Shown: positions 1-12,000 of the stretch, piece after piece
How positions within the stretch are numbered: the stretch's first letter is position 1
How the letters are laid out: each line of letters opens with the position of its first letter
Origin: Bombyx mori
Taxonomy: Eukaryota > Arthropoda > Insecta > Lepidoptera > Bombycidae
NCBI RefSeq assembly: GCF_030269925.1
Contig: NC_085128.1
Coordinates: forward strand, 9,488,501-9,552,500
Direction: 5' to 3'
DNA: 64,000 nt
Notes under the pieces: generated by a model
What the model saw: the letters and a program-made list of their open reading frames with translations, nothing else
What the model was told of the DNA's origin: nothing
The model's database searches: none
Program-made: the position numbers and the translations under genes

Positions 1-141
1 TTATTTACGCCAGTGACGACAGCGACTCTTCGTTATGTCAACGATGAGGAGCCAACTCCTTCTACCAGCTCAGGTGCTACCATAAATTTAATCCAAGGGG
101 TAGCACTATTAGAAAATGATAGTGACGACGGCGACACATAA
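1..141 (+). CDS. 3' end of an unidentified open frame
   Basis: Frame 1 is open from the window edge to a TAA at 139-141, giving 46 residues rich in Ser, Thr and acidic residues and ending in a Asp-rich tail. I do not recognise it. It could be the last exon of a host gene, but AK7 continues on the same strand from 754 and needs upstream exons, so this piece may instead lie inside an AK7 intron and be the end of a transposon protein. It is too short for a family call. Confidence 0.3.
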   Translation, partial: LFTPVTTATLRYVNDEEPTPSTSSGATINLIQGVALLENDSDDGDT

Positions 142-753
142 TTTTTAATATTAAGTATATTTTTTTAAATAAACTTCTTAACTTTTAATTGTATTTTATT
201 TATAACACCTAATACACTTAACGAATTCCTCTCTTTTCTTTAACTTTCATCTAAACACACAGGCTTAAAGACAAATTATGGCAAATAAAAAATTAAATTA
301 AATTAAATTATATGCGGGCAATAAAAGTGACCATTTTTTGTTGCAATGTGCACTATGCCCGACATTATCCTCACTACACCAAAACCTTGCCAACTTACGT
401 GCCACTTACCTACTATACTAGGCACCAATACATCGCGTCCACAAGCATCGCGCGAATTTAAAATACGCGCGTAAATCGCGTGCACTACGCCAGAATCTCG
501 ACTCGCGCGTGATTATATTATTTTCCCTCCGTTTTTGTCTCTCTAGCGACGGTAAGCTTTATAGTTCGTACTGACTAAATTCGTCCCCAAATGCTCGCGC
601 GTAGGTACGCTCTTTCTGGGCGAAATGGTCGCGCGTGATACGCACGAGAGAATCGCGGCGAATTCACTCCTTCTGGACAAGCTCTTAAAGCGAAAAATAA
701 CGACAAACGAGTTTAAATATATCTAACCCTATATTTTAATAATAACTTTTTAG
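142..753. other. non-coding stretch before first visible AK7 exon
   Basis: AT-rich sequence with a short TTAAA/AAATT repeat near 290-312, then a stretch from about 410 to 670 with many CG dinucleotides and the word CGCGCG. No exon or known repeat was recognised. The end at 745-753 is the polypyrimidine tract and AG acceptor of the AK7 exon. Confidence 0.5.
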
Positions 754-3700
754 GATACCCCAGATTTACCTTTCTTAGAAAGTGATTTCCGCAAAAGGAA
801 GCCACATCCTAATTACAAAATTCACTATGACATTGAAAATGATGTGATTGCTATTGCTAGAAAATATAAATCCCAAATCAGGTAGTTAAATCCTTTTCGT
901 AAGTAACTTGTTACACTTTGATATAATTAAAAACCATAGTCTTTAATATACCTAGTGCCGTGTAGAAATACAAAAACATGCTCAGTGGTTAGAATGGAAT
1001 AGTTGGTACGAATAGTTGGTGGCTGTATAGTCCGACATTACACCCACCCGTTTCTTAATCACATTCTCGATTGCAATTTTGTTTCAACAAATCTAAGGCT
1101 AGTGTCCTTCATAGATTTTCATGGGACGCGGATTACATTAAAGCGACTTCCTCTCTCTCAAGAAATCGTTGCTGCTCTTGTCATCATGGAGCAGTGGTGG
1201 CAAACCATAGAAAAAATGATTTTATTTTATATTAGACAGACTCCACAGTTTCACTTGTGTTAAATCTGTAATTCAGATGGGATAAAAAACGTTGCCTTAT
1301 AATGAGATATTTGTCTTGTTCTTTGGTCCATAAAGTACCAGTCGAATTAAAGATTATTTGGTACGTAAAATCATGAATCAGCAAGCAGCACTGCCTTATT
1401 TACTATAGAAGTTATTTATACCCAGCTTTGCCCGGGTCATTTTTTATCATAATAAAAGTAGATAAACCTGTGTTCATCCAGGTTAAAAATTGAAATCACG
1501 TGGTATGGTTTTTTAAATATACCCACAGACACAGCCCACTGAGTTTCTCGCCGGATCTTCTCAGTGGGTCGCGTTTCCGATCCGGTGGTAGATTTTACGA
1601 AGCACTGCTCTTGCTAGGGTCAGTGTTAGCAACTCTCCGGTTTGAGTCCCGTGAGCTCACCTACACACGCTAGGGTAAGCTGACATAGCCTCTCAAGGCT
1701 ATCAGCATAGGTAAGAAAAAAAAAATTAAGTATATTTTTTCTTATTAATACTTTGTAGGGCTACAGTGATTGCGTCTGGTATAACTTACGGTGGTCGTGA
1801 GGATGTGCTATTTTATTGGTTTCAAAAAGCTTGGGAATGTGAACGTCTTTTACCAACAGTCGGACGTGGTGGCAATATAATTCCCCTGATTAATATTATC
1901 GATTTAGCACAGTAAGTATGCATAGCTTTAATCTGCCAAAAACTGTATTACAAAATGACCTTTCAGCAGGAAATGCAGATAATTACGGTGCGCCTTAATA
2001 TTAAGGCTCACCGTTCACGGGCCATATGTCACAAACCAAGGAGCTTTATATATGTATTTGTAATCGTTTTAAAAAGACAGTGTTGTGGAAACTGTGTCCT
2101 TTGTTTTTTTTTTATTGCTTAGGTTGGTGGACGAGCTCATGGCCCACCTGATGTTAAGTGGTCACCGAAGCCCATAGACATCTACAACGTAAATGCCGGC
2201 ACCCACCTTGAGATATGAGTTCTAAGGTCTCAGTATACTTGCAACGGCCCCACCCTTCAAACCGAAACGCATTACTGCTTCACGGCAGAAATAAGCAGGG
2301 TGGTGGTACCCGTGCGGACTACCACCTACCACCAGTAAGCTTCCCTTCGTGTGCCGCCATACAAATTTGAGTCAACTTTACGCGATCGAGAAGTTAAAAA
2401 ATTCACTAAGCACACAGGTCTTGCATTACTCACGGTGATTCTCGAGCAAAACCACTTGCTATAATGACATCATTATCGCCATTAACGCCATAACGTCATT
2501 CGTTTTACAGAATTGTGTATAACTTGGTGACGGATTTCCCCAAGAAACTCTACATACTTGCTGTGGAACAAAACATTTCCAAACAAAGAGAGGTAATTGA
2601 AGGTAGGGTTTGAATTTTTTTGGTTTTTTGTTTCATTAAATATCTAATTGAGAGAAAAACTCTTATAGATTGTGAAAGCTTTAGGAAGAATCGTTGGTTC
2701 GGGTATGTTCACATGCATACCACCTGAAGATGCTTTTTTAATTCCCGAGATAGACGTAAGTCTGCTTTTTTTGATATTTTGGTTATATGGTTTGAAAACG
2801 AAAAAGTATTAACTAAACCCTTACTCTAATGTTAACTAAAAGTATTTTAAATTTTATAGCAAAGAATTTACGATTCCATAACACTAAATTTGACAATGGA
2901 GCCTACTTTTATCGTTGAGACAATGGGTCTTCAGTGGGTTTCGGAGCAAACATTCGCAGAAAACGTTCCGATGTTAATGAATCAATTTAAAAAAGAGAGA
3001 GGTTTGAAATCTTTCAAGGTATTTGAATTTGATGTTTGCGTTGGATATTTAATAATTCCAATTGAATACCTATAAGCGTTGATGTCTTTACGAAATTGAT
3101 AGGTCATTGTTTACGGACCTCCGCTGGTTGGGAAGACGACTCTGTCAAACCTCATATGCGAATCTTACGGATTATTGTATATTTCTCCAGAGACAATAGT
3201 TCAGGATACTATAGATGATTTGGTCAGTACATTCAATGTTCCTATATATCTGTATGTAAACACTACACGTGTAAACATAAGGTACCTACATACTTAATTG
3301 TCTCTGTTTGTCATTCGATAAAAAGCCATGTGTTTCATAATCGTTTAATAATGCCATAGAACGCAACCATAAAAAATATATGAAAAGTACCTAATAGCTA
3401 AAGGATGTCACACCACAACATTATTTTGATAAAAATATTAATTTATACTTTTATAAATAGTATTAGTAGGAGTAGATTTATTTGAAAATCGTAAATAGTG
3501 AGCAACTTCTAACATCGTCTTCAATTTATTTTTTTCATAATAAGTTCTATTAATTGTAATTTTTCATGTATTAATGTATATTCATTATATTTTTAATTTG
3601 AATAACATTCACCATCGAATGAAGACATGGCGAGTAAACCATTGGGAGAAAGGGGAAACCGCAGCTTTAGGCCCTATAATGGGTGAGGAGGCCGAACCAA

Positions 3701-6700
3701 GTGAAGTCGACGATGATTTTGGTGAGGAAGAGGGCTTTCAAGAATCGGCGAAGCACACTTTGGCCATGCTCCAGACTGGGCGCCCCCTCGACGATGAAGA
3801 AATTCTAGGGTGCACCTTTTTCATTTTAAAAATACTTTAAATTTTTATTTCCCCTTCTGAACAGTCGTAAAAACGGAACTATTTATTTACAGATACATAA
3901 GACAACGATTACTGTGCCGTGCGGCAACAAATAGAGGATGGGTACTTGATGGTTTCCCGACCTCTCTAGGACAATGTTCTTCATGTAATATTTCCAAAAT
4001 TGATACACATAATTATTGGATAAACTTATAAAACTTTCACATAATTAATAATAATACAGTAAAAGCTTCTTATTCGCGCTTCCTCCATTCGCGTTTTCAC
4101 TATTCGCAGATTTAAAAAAAAAAACCACCCGTTTCCTATGTACGCGGCTAAAGATTTATTTATTCGCCAATCGAACTAGTACGTACATACACATTAATAA
4201 AAATAATTCCAATATGTAGGCATCCAACCGAATATCCTTTTTAAATGCGCTTTTCCATATTCACTTTTTCTGTATTCGCGGCATATTCACGGAAAGTATA
4301 CCCCGTGAATAAATAAATTTTACTGTAATTTTTTGTCAGTATTTGAAAAAGGCGACGAACAAGATTCAGAGACCGGGGAAGAGCGCAATGAAGATGATTT
4401 TGATGAAGATATTGATTTGTACAGTAATGTTTTGAAAAAGTTATTACCAGGTAAAGATCAGGTAGATAAAGACATAAAAAACACACACAGACTAACAATT
4501 CATATGATGTATAATTTATATTCCATTAAGACGAATAACACCAAGCCATAGCGCGTGAAACACGTCATGTCGAATCCTCCCGATCCACTGACGATGCTTT
4601 TTGGTACCCCAAGCACCGGTCATCGTTCTCGTCGAACCCGTCGCTTGCGACGAAGGGCTCGACGAGCGAATTAACTCATAGACACAACCCACTGAGTTTC
4701 TCGCTGGATTTTCTCAGTGGGTCGCGTTTCCGATCCATTTGTCGATTCTGCGAATCGCGGATCTTGCTAGGGTTCGTGCTAGCAACATCGTCAGGTTTGA
4801 GCCCCGTGAGCTCACCTGCTCGCCCGGTGACGCTGAAATGGTCTCTCTAGAGTCTAGACCATTAGCTTAGGTAGGAAAAAAAAACAGCGCGTTTCAAGGA
4901 ATCTTTATATCGCTATTTATACTTTTTCCATGCCTATTACCTGGTAGCCTAAGGAGCTATTCCAGCTAAGCCCGGGTGGATAGGTGAACTCACGGGCTCA
5001 ACCGGTGACAATTTGCCGACACTAGCCCTCTAGAACTCTTCGACGTAATCGACGAGTTCGACGAGGATGGTGACCGGTGCTTGAGGGGCCTAAAAGCACC
5101 GAGAGTGGATCCACGGGATCCGACAAGACATGTTTTGCCCCACGGAATAGATAAATAAGGTTTCGCCCTACGACAGCTTTGTGTTGTCCCGTCGTGGTCG
5201 AATAAGGGACTTATGCCATATACCGAATGATAATGTAAAGACGAATACAAATTTTAGTGGCTTATTCTACCAATTTACAGATACTTAATTTCGAGAGATA
5301 GTAATCTATTTATTTGTTTTATGGTATACTCGCATGTAGTTTTAGGTTAATCTGACAAAAGGATACATTTTCTCCATTATAACGTGTATTAGGCTAGATT
5401 AGGCTAATCCACTCTAAGGAATGGTAAAGTATTTTAAAATTCTGAAACTTGATATACAGTTTTAAACGATTATGACAAAGACGATTTACCATAAAAACAT
5501 TAAAAACACCTTAAGCACTTGTAAAAATATTATCTATATGTCGGTGTTTTTTAGAGTATTCAATGAACAAGCGTGAAGTACCGCTTCTGCCATATTTATT
5601 ATAATACCACAATTTAATACAGTGTTGTGTGAAGAGTAGGAGCGCTAATGATACATATCAATAATTCATTTGAGACTTTGATTTCTTGTCTTAAGGTAGA
5701 CAGCGGAATTCACGTTTGAGGCATTAGTGAACTCGGATAAATGCTCAACCGTTGCTCATGCCGATGAGTCGTCAGCACAATTACCCTCAAAAAACCTTTT
5801 GTAGATATTGTGGTATCTCTGGAAGCATCCGACGATTTCATCTGTGAAAAAGCCATGCGGCAACCCGAAGGTGATGAGCGTCTGGATGAAGAAATAGTTC
5901 TTAAAAGGTTAAATGAATTTCGAGCAGGAGACATGAGAGATATAACTCCGCTGAATTTTTTTGATGAGCTTGACATACACCCGCTTGTGGTGCCCGTGAA
6001 AGAACATTGTGATTATGCTATGAAAAGCATATATACCACTGTGGCCCTCCGAATGGGAAGGCCATGTCTTTATGGGAAACTTATTGGTACGTCGTATTTA
6101 TAATTTGACGCCCATTATTTATGCATAGTTGCCATCTGTGAGATGCGAGTTCCTAAGCTTAGATTTAAATCTGATTGTTAATCAACCATTCGAAAACATT
6201 CGTCTTTTTACAGTCTAGAGAAATAAGAAGACCTCTTTGTATTTTTTAAAGTATGATTATGCTTCTAACCATCCTTGTATTCGTTAAAAGTCCACTTGCA
6301 AAGATCGTGACAAGCCATGACAATAGAGAAAAACAAATCAAGAAGCATTTTTGTTTCTTTAAATGATTTAGTAACCACTAAAACTGTAAAGTATTTGAAA
6401 CATCGGAAATAATAAAAAAAAATACGAAATTAAACCGTAAGAGTAGTTTTAATTATGTACCTACTTATGATGAGTTTGTCAGTAGGAATGCCTTCGAAGA
6501 TAATATGAATGTAACGTAGATAAAAACATTTTTTATTTTATTTAAGTATAATTGATAGATTAAAAAGAAGTAAAAACGTGAACTCTTAGTTCAATTGTTT
6601 TAATTACTTAAATAACACATTACATTTCATGATTATTTAATTTTCAATACTTAGCCATAGCAGAAGCTACGAAAAAAAGAGAGAAAGAGGAATTAGAGAC

Positions 6701-7560
6701 ATTAAGGTCTAAGGAAGCAAAACTGATGAAAGAAATGGAAAATAAAATGAGGACTGATCGGGAGGAAAAAATGGAATATTGGGTATAAAAAACCAATCAG
6801 TAAAACCGTAATATGATATGTATTTACTGGTGGTAGGACCTCTTGTGAGTCCGCGCGGGTAGGTACCACCACCCTGCCTATTTCTGCCGTGAAGCAGTAA
6901 TGCGTTTCGGTTTGAAGGGCGGGACAGCCGTTGTAACTATACTGAGACCTTAGAACTGATATATCAAGGTAGGTGGCGCATTTACGTCGTAGATGTTTAT
7001 GAACTTCGGTAACCACTTAACACCGCTGCAAGCTCGTCCACCCATCTAAGTAATAAAAAAAATGTATATTTTTACTTTTCTAATTAATTGCACAAAATAA
7101 ATTTTAGTCCGAACTGTACGCTTTGCTGCGTGAAGAGGAAGAAGCCGCTCTAGCTGCTGCCAGTGAACCGATGAGGAACTATTTAGTACAATACATATTT
7201 CCTACTCTTACAAAAGGGTTATTAGAAGTTGCCAAACTTCGCCCGAACGATCCAATAGATTTTCTCGTATGTATTAATCCAATTAACCGAACATATACCT
7301 AGTATTTGTACTGATAAATAATAGATTCATTGGCCATTAAAATATTGCAGGCCGAATATCTTTTTAAACAGAACCCCACTGGGAAAATGTTGGAGCCCGG
7401 TTATAACTTGCAAGCGGAAAAATTATTGGGTAAAATAAAAATCCTAGATGATGCTATAAGGGATCTGAACATCCAATTGGAGCCATTACTGCCAGATGAT
7501 GCGAAAGCGGACGAGGAATCGACTTCAAAAAAGAAAATATATAGCATGACTGCATTTTAA
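754..7560 (+). CDS. AK7: adenylate kinase 7 (5' incomplete)
   Basis: Exons, all phase-consistent: 754-881, 1759-1911, 2511-2592, 2669-2755, 2860-3018, 3103-3222, 3625-3809, 3893-3984, 4340-4450, 5805-6086, 6655-6782, 7108-7266, 7351-7560; 631 residues. The first five encode a Rossmann/epimerase-like region typical of AK7 (PFLESDFRKRKPHPN, then a LINIIDLA stretch). Exon 3103-3222 begins with the P-loop GPPLVGKTTL. Exons 3625-3809 and 4340-4450 add acidic inserts, and 3893-3984 carries the kinase motif GWVLDGFP. A Lys/Glu coiled coil (6655-7150) leads to a Dpy-30 motif (NYLVQYIFPTL...FLAEYLFKQNP). AK7 converts AMP + ATP to 2 ADP and is linked to motile cilia and sperm flagella. The start of exon 3625 is the least certain boundary (weak pyrimidine tract). 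About 120 N-terminal residues are expected upstream of the window. Confidence 0.88.
1517..1723 (+). mobile_element. Jockey-clade LINE 3' end fragment
   Basis: The stretch matches the 3' untranslated region of the near-full-length Jockey element at 49372-54555: the words CCACTGAGTTTCTCGCCGGA and TCTTCTCAGTGGGTCGCG, and a run ending in poly(A). 5'-truncated, lying in an AK7 intron. Confidence 0.75.
2104..2338 (-). mobile_element. Bm1 SINE (5' truncated)
   Basis: Reverse-strand Bm1: poly(T), then ATTGCTTAGGTTGGTGGACG, the internal TTCAAACCGAAACGCATTAC and a TACCACCAGTAA end. In an AK7 intron. Confidence 0.85.
4557..4883 (+). mobile_element. Jockey-clade LINE 3' end fragment
   Basis: Shares the Jockey tail (CCCACTGAGTTTCTCGCTGG) plus about 130 upstream bases that also occur at 38684-38800 and, reversed, at 29390-29470. 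Ends in poly(A). AK7 intron. Confidence 0.75.
4930..5235 (-). mobile_element. Jockey-clade LINE 3' end, rearranged
   Basis: Reverse-strand Jockey tail (TAGCCTAAGGAGCTATTCCA, then the conserved 3' segment). The order differs from the other copies because the CCACTGAG block is missing. A 23-base match to the ends of the 1359-bp element at 41211-42569 sits at 5140-5162. Confidence 0.65.
6826..7062 (+). mobile_element. Bm1 SINE (5' truncated)
   Basis: Forward Bm1 from CTGGTGGTAGGACC to the ATCTAAGTAATAAAAA tail, in the AK7 intron 45 bases before the exon at 7108. Confidence 0.85.
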
Positions 7561-7605
7561 TTATTATTAATAAATTCTTGTTCAAAGGCTTTTAAATGGT
7601 GTTTC

Positions 7606-7611
7606 AATAAA
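7606..7611 (+). promoter_or_regulatory. AK7 polyadenylation signal
   Basis: AATAAA 46 bases after the AK7 stop codon, in a 3' region with a second AATAAA-like word at about 7569. Likely cleavage follows within 30 bases. Confidence 0.6.
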
Positions 7612-7669
7612 AAGTGTTGCTGAAGTTCGTTTTATTATTCTTAAAAGCTCTTTTTTTCTATCCTTACCT

Positions 7670-7850
7670 ATTCGCTAGTCTAGTCTAATGGGCTATTCCA
7701 GCTACGCCCATAAAGCTAGGTGAGCTCACGAGCTAAACTTGAGAGAATTTACTAACACTAGTCCTAGCGAGAGCAGTGCTTCTAGAATCTACTACCGGAT
7801 CAGAATAACGACTCCTTGAGAAGTTCCGGCGAGAAACTTAGTTGGATAAA
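7670..7850 (-). mobile_element. Jockey-clade LINE 3' end fragment
   Basis: Degenerate reverse copy of the Jockey tail: GGGCTATTCCAGCTACGCCC, then CACTAGTCCTAGCGAGAGCA and a diverged CCGGCGAGAAACTTAGT. Confidence 0.7.
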
Positions 7851-8338
7851 AGCATTGTAATTGTTGCAATAATTTCCGAGGATTTTAAACAAATATACAT
7901 AATACATTCATACAAACTAACTTCATAGTATTATCATTATACCAAGCATACATCTACGCCAATCATTAATGATTAAAAAATATTAATGGTGAATGAATTT
8001 ACTAAAAAGTTATCACGATGAAACTAAGGCAACTTTATTAATGCGATTTGTTTCACATAAATCAACCTAGAATGCGTTGGTATGTATTGCGTTGGTTCTG
8101 TACATAAATTAATTAAAATCTGCCTATCAAAAAACGAGATTCAATATTTGTCGATCATAAGTAGGTAAACATCAGATACGACTTCGGCCTTGTGGTGCAA
8201 TTACTACTTCCTATTATTTCCGAGTATTTTTATAGTCTGCTATCGTAAACTTAATATTTAAAAAAAAATTGACAATATCTGGGCATCAGATCGAACCATT
8301 TTCAATTCATTCGTTCATTCCAGTAACATTGCGTACAT

Positions 8339-8582
8339 TTTTTTTTATTATTGATTAGATGGGTGGATGAGCTCACAGCCCACCTGGTGTTAAGTGGTTA
8401 CTGGAGCCCATAGACATCTACAACGTAAATGCGCTACCCACATTGAGATATAAGTTTTAAGGTCTCAGTATAGTTGCAACCGCTGCCCTTCAAACCGAAA
8501 CGCATTACTGCTTCACGGCCGGAATAGGTGAGGTGGTGGTACCTACCCGTGCGGACTCACAAGAGGTCCTACCACCAGTAAT
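8339..8582 (-). mobile_element. Bm1 SINE (5' truncated)
   Basis: Reverse-strand Bm1 from poly(T) with GATTAGATGGGTGGATGAGC through to CCTACCACCAGTAA. Confidence 0.85.
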
Positions 8583-9045
8583 TTCCCTTTATATTTCTAG
8601 AAACCATTATTGAGGCGAACCTGTAGAAAAAACGTTCGCTCGAATCAAATCGCAAGCAGTTCAAACTTCAAAGGGCCTGCTAAAGCTCAAGATACACTAT
8701 CCTTATAGGTTTATGATAAACTTAGATAAGATTCAAAACAAAAAATCAAGTATTACAGGAACATATCGATGTGTTCTACAGATTAATATTAATAATGTAT
8801 AATGTTCAATAATGTAAATGGAAACGTTTCATAAAACGGAACCCTTAAAACGTACAAATAATAAAAATATAATTGCGTTATTTGTGTCAATTATGATATA
8901 GGACATTCAACAATCACGCTATGAGTAATCGATCGTTGTGATACAATCTCAGTAGCGTGATGTGTAGTAATGCTGAAGCGACCACGCCAACGCTCCGTAA
9001 CTTTACTACATTAGTCGATGATTTATTTTGAAAATGTGAAACGAT

Positions 9046-12000
9046 ATGAAAGTTTATCCAGAGAATAAAGTAAAACATGGACGTAAAAGTAATAGAAAAA
9101 TTGAGAGAAACGAGGAGGTCAACGGCATATCACTGTTTGCTGCTAGTCTACGACATCAAACAACTGAATTCTTCAATAATTCAACACTACACGGGGTTAG
9201 ATATATCGCAGAAAAAGACAGACCGTTTTGTGAAAAGTACGTGGACGTATTAAATTAATTTACCGTTTTTTCTATAACTATTTTTTAGAAGTTGTTTCTG
9301 ATTGATTTTTTTGTAGGTTTATGTGGTTCAGTTTTACTGCCATAGGAGCAGTAACGACTTGTATTATTATCGTAAGCTTATGGGAAAAGTTTCAAACCAA
9401 TCCAACGATTACAGGTAAAACTTTGTTTTTGTCGTAGCTCAATAGTATTTAATAGACATAATAGACAAAAAGTGCATTAGGAAATGGTATTTTCAGGTCT
9501 CGATACGGATTTTCACAATTGGGATGTTCCTTTTCCAGCTGTGACAATATGTGATGCTAGTCCTGTCGATGATGAATTACTGCAAGAGTATATCGAAAGG
9601 TAAAATGCGTACACTGTTAGAAATAACCGATAGGAAATGTGTTTTTTTTTTTATTGCTTAGATGGGTGGACGAGCTCACAGCCCACCTGGTGTTAAGTGG
9701 TTACTGGAGCCCATAGACATCTACAACGTAAACGCGCCACCCACCTTGAGATAAAAGTTGTAAGGTCTCAAGTATAGTTACAACGGTTGCCCCACCCTTC
9801 AAACCGAAACGCATTACTGTTTCACGGCAAAAATAGGCGGGGTGGTGGTACCTACCCGTGCGGACTCACAAGAGGTCCCAACACCAGTAAGATTTTATGT
9901 GAGGTAAGTACGTATCGCAAAAGACGCGTATTTTGACTCGCGCTTTTATTTTGCAAATTTCCAGTGTTTGGGGCTCCGATCCTCCGGAACGAGCTGCCGA
10001 AATGCTGCAATGGCTGGCCACATTGAGCTATAGTTCTATAGCAGAACATGCCGCTGAATACTTAGCGGAGCCGGGACTTGTAGGCGAAAATGAAAACAAT
10101 GTGCCGGAACCCGCTAGAGATTCGAAAGAAGCCGTATTTAAAGTAAGTGAAGAAGAAACAAATGCGACTTAGTCTAGGTACTTGAACCATAAAGACGTCG
10201 CCTTTTGACCTTGACCACACTTATAGTTCCTACCTACATATTTAATGGATGTCTTCAGGTTGTGCGACATTGCGAAACATTATTCTACGACTGCGTGTGG
10301 AAAGGAGATTCCGAAGAGTGTTGCGATTTGCTCATACCTGTATTCACGGAAATGGGCTTTTGTTATGCTTTTAATTCAAGACACGCGGAGAAAATTTGGC
10401 CCTGGTAATGATTAAATGAAGTGATTTTATTTACGAACTAATTGAAGAGTATATTTTACCAATTTTAAGTCGTCGTAGCCTGAAGGATATTACGCCTACT
10501 GTACTTATAGGTACTGAGCGACGCAACTATGCCCGTGTTCAAATTCGCGGACCGGTATCTAAATGAAATGAAATACAAATATTCTTAACATATTATGTTC
10601 ACGAATGACTTCCACGATAAAGGAATAGCATTGCCTAATAAAAATCAGACGTATAAAACATATAATTTGCCTAATTACCTACTATACAATTAAAACATTC
10701 TCAAGAAGAATAGCGGCATTTAGGTTGAGATGTCTATGGGCTCTGGTGGTTACTTAAAACTGAGGGGGCCATGAGCTTGATCACCCATCTAAGCAATAAA
10801 CCTGTGTAGAATGAATATCATAATTCAAAAATGTTCACAGGCAGTCGCAAGCACAACAAGAACAGTTTATAGAGGCATTTATTCACGAAACTGACGCAAA
10901 ATGGTCATTTATGTTTAATTCGGACCGCAAAAATACGACGTTCGACGTACGTACAACACAAAATTACTTTCATGTTGTTTATTTTCGTCTATTGATTTCA
11001 TTTATTTTAGTCAGTAATTTATCTAACAGATCTATATACATTCGACTGAAGAAATGGCTGGTTTAGAACAAAGCGCTCAGCACTCATGGGACTATCGCGT
11101 CGAAAAGGTTTCATTTTCCGTCAAGCATACCTATACAACTGACGATGCTCGCCAATTGTCAATCCGTCAAAGGCGTTGCGTATTCGCTGATGAATTGCAC
11201 CTGGATACATCGAATATCTACACCTATTCAGCTTGCATGAGACAATGTCGTATGCGAAGAAGTCGTTCGTTTTGTAAATGCGTGCCTCATTTTTATCCAA
11301 CTATAAGTGAGTTTGGTAATAAGTTATAATCGTTCTTAGTGTAAAAAAAAACACTGTTAGTAGAGTCTTGTGAGGCCGCACATGTAGGTACACCCTGCCT
11401 GTATCTGTGATAAAGGAGTAATGCGTTCAGTTTGAAGGGTTGGGCAACCGTTACACTATAAAACTGAGATTTAGAACCCGTGTTTCAAGGTGGGTGGCGG
11501 CATTGGCATTGTTCACGCAAATGGGTTCCGACGACCACTTAACAGACCCATCTGAGCAATGAAATATAATCAAAAAGTGAATTAACTCGATTCTTAGCTT
11601 TTAAACTATCTAGGCAATTCGACAAGGTCACGACTCACCTCGTGTTATGTAGGTAGTTACCGGAGATCATATCGTAACGTGAATCTATCTAGGGTCAAGA
11701 GGTTGAAGCCTTCGTTAGTTTATAACTGCTTCATCTAAAGAAACCGGAATGCAGCTGTCACGCTGGTTCGCGTCAAAAATGGGTAGGACGATGGTGCCTA
11801 CCCGTGCAGACACAACCACGAGTAAGACTCGGGTTTCATTGCGTTTTGTTGCGCATAGAAAACAGAATCCTGTTCTTTCAGAGGGATACAAGCAATGTAC
11901 ATTGCGGGAGCTGGAATGCATAGCGAAACACGCAAGCGCTATTACAGATGTGACTAAATGCTCATGTGAGCTGGGCTGTTCCCACACCGTTTACGAAGTT

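Larger units (their letters stand above)
7612..9045. other. AK7-pickpocket intergenic region
   Basis: Holds a reverse Jockey tail (7670-7850) and a reverse Bm1 (8339-8582). Otherwise AT-rich. The last 150 bases must include the pickpocket 5' region; no clear TATA box was identified. Confidence 0.5.

Noticed and set aside
1003..1263. 86-codon forward frame in an AK7 intron
   Set aside because: No domain, no splice consistency with AK7, and AK7 exons on each side join in phase without it.
9852..10049. Reverse frame overlapping a ppk exon
   Set aside because: Antisense shadow of the ppk exon at 9965-10142 and of Bm1.
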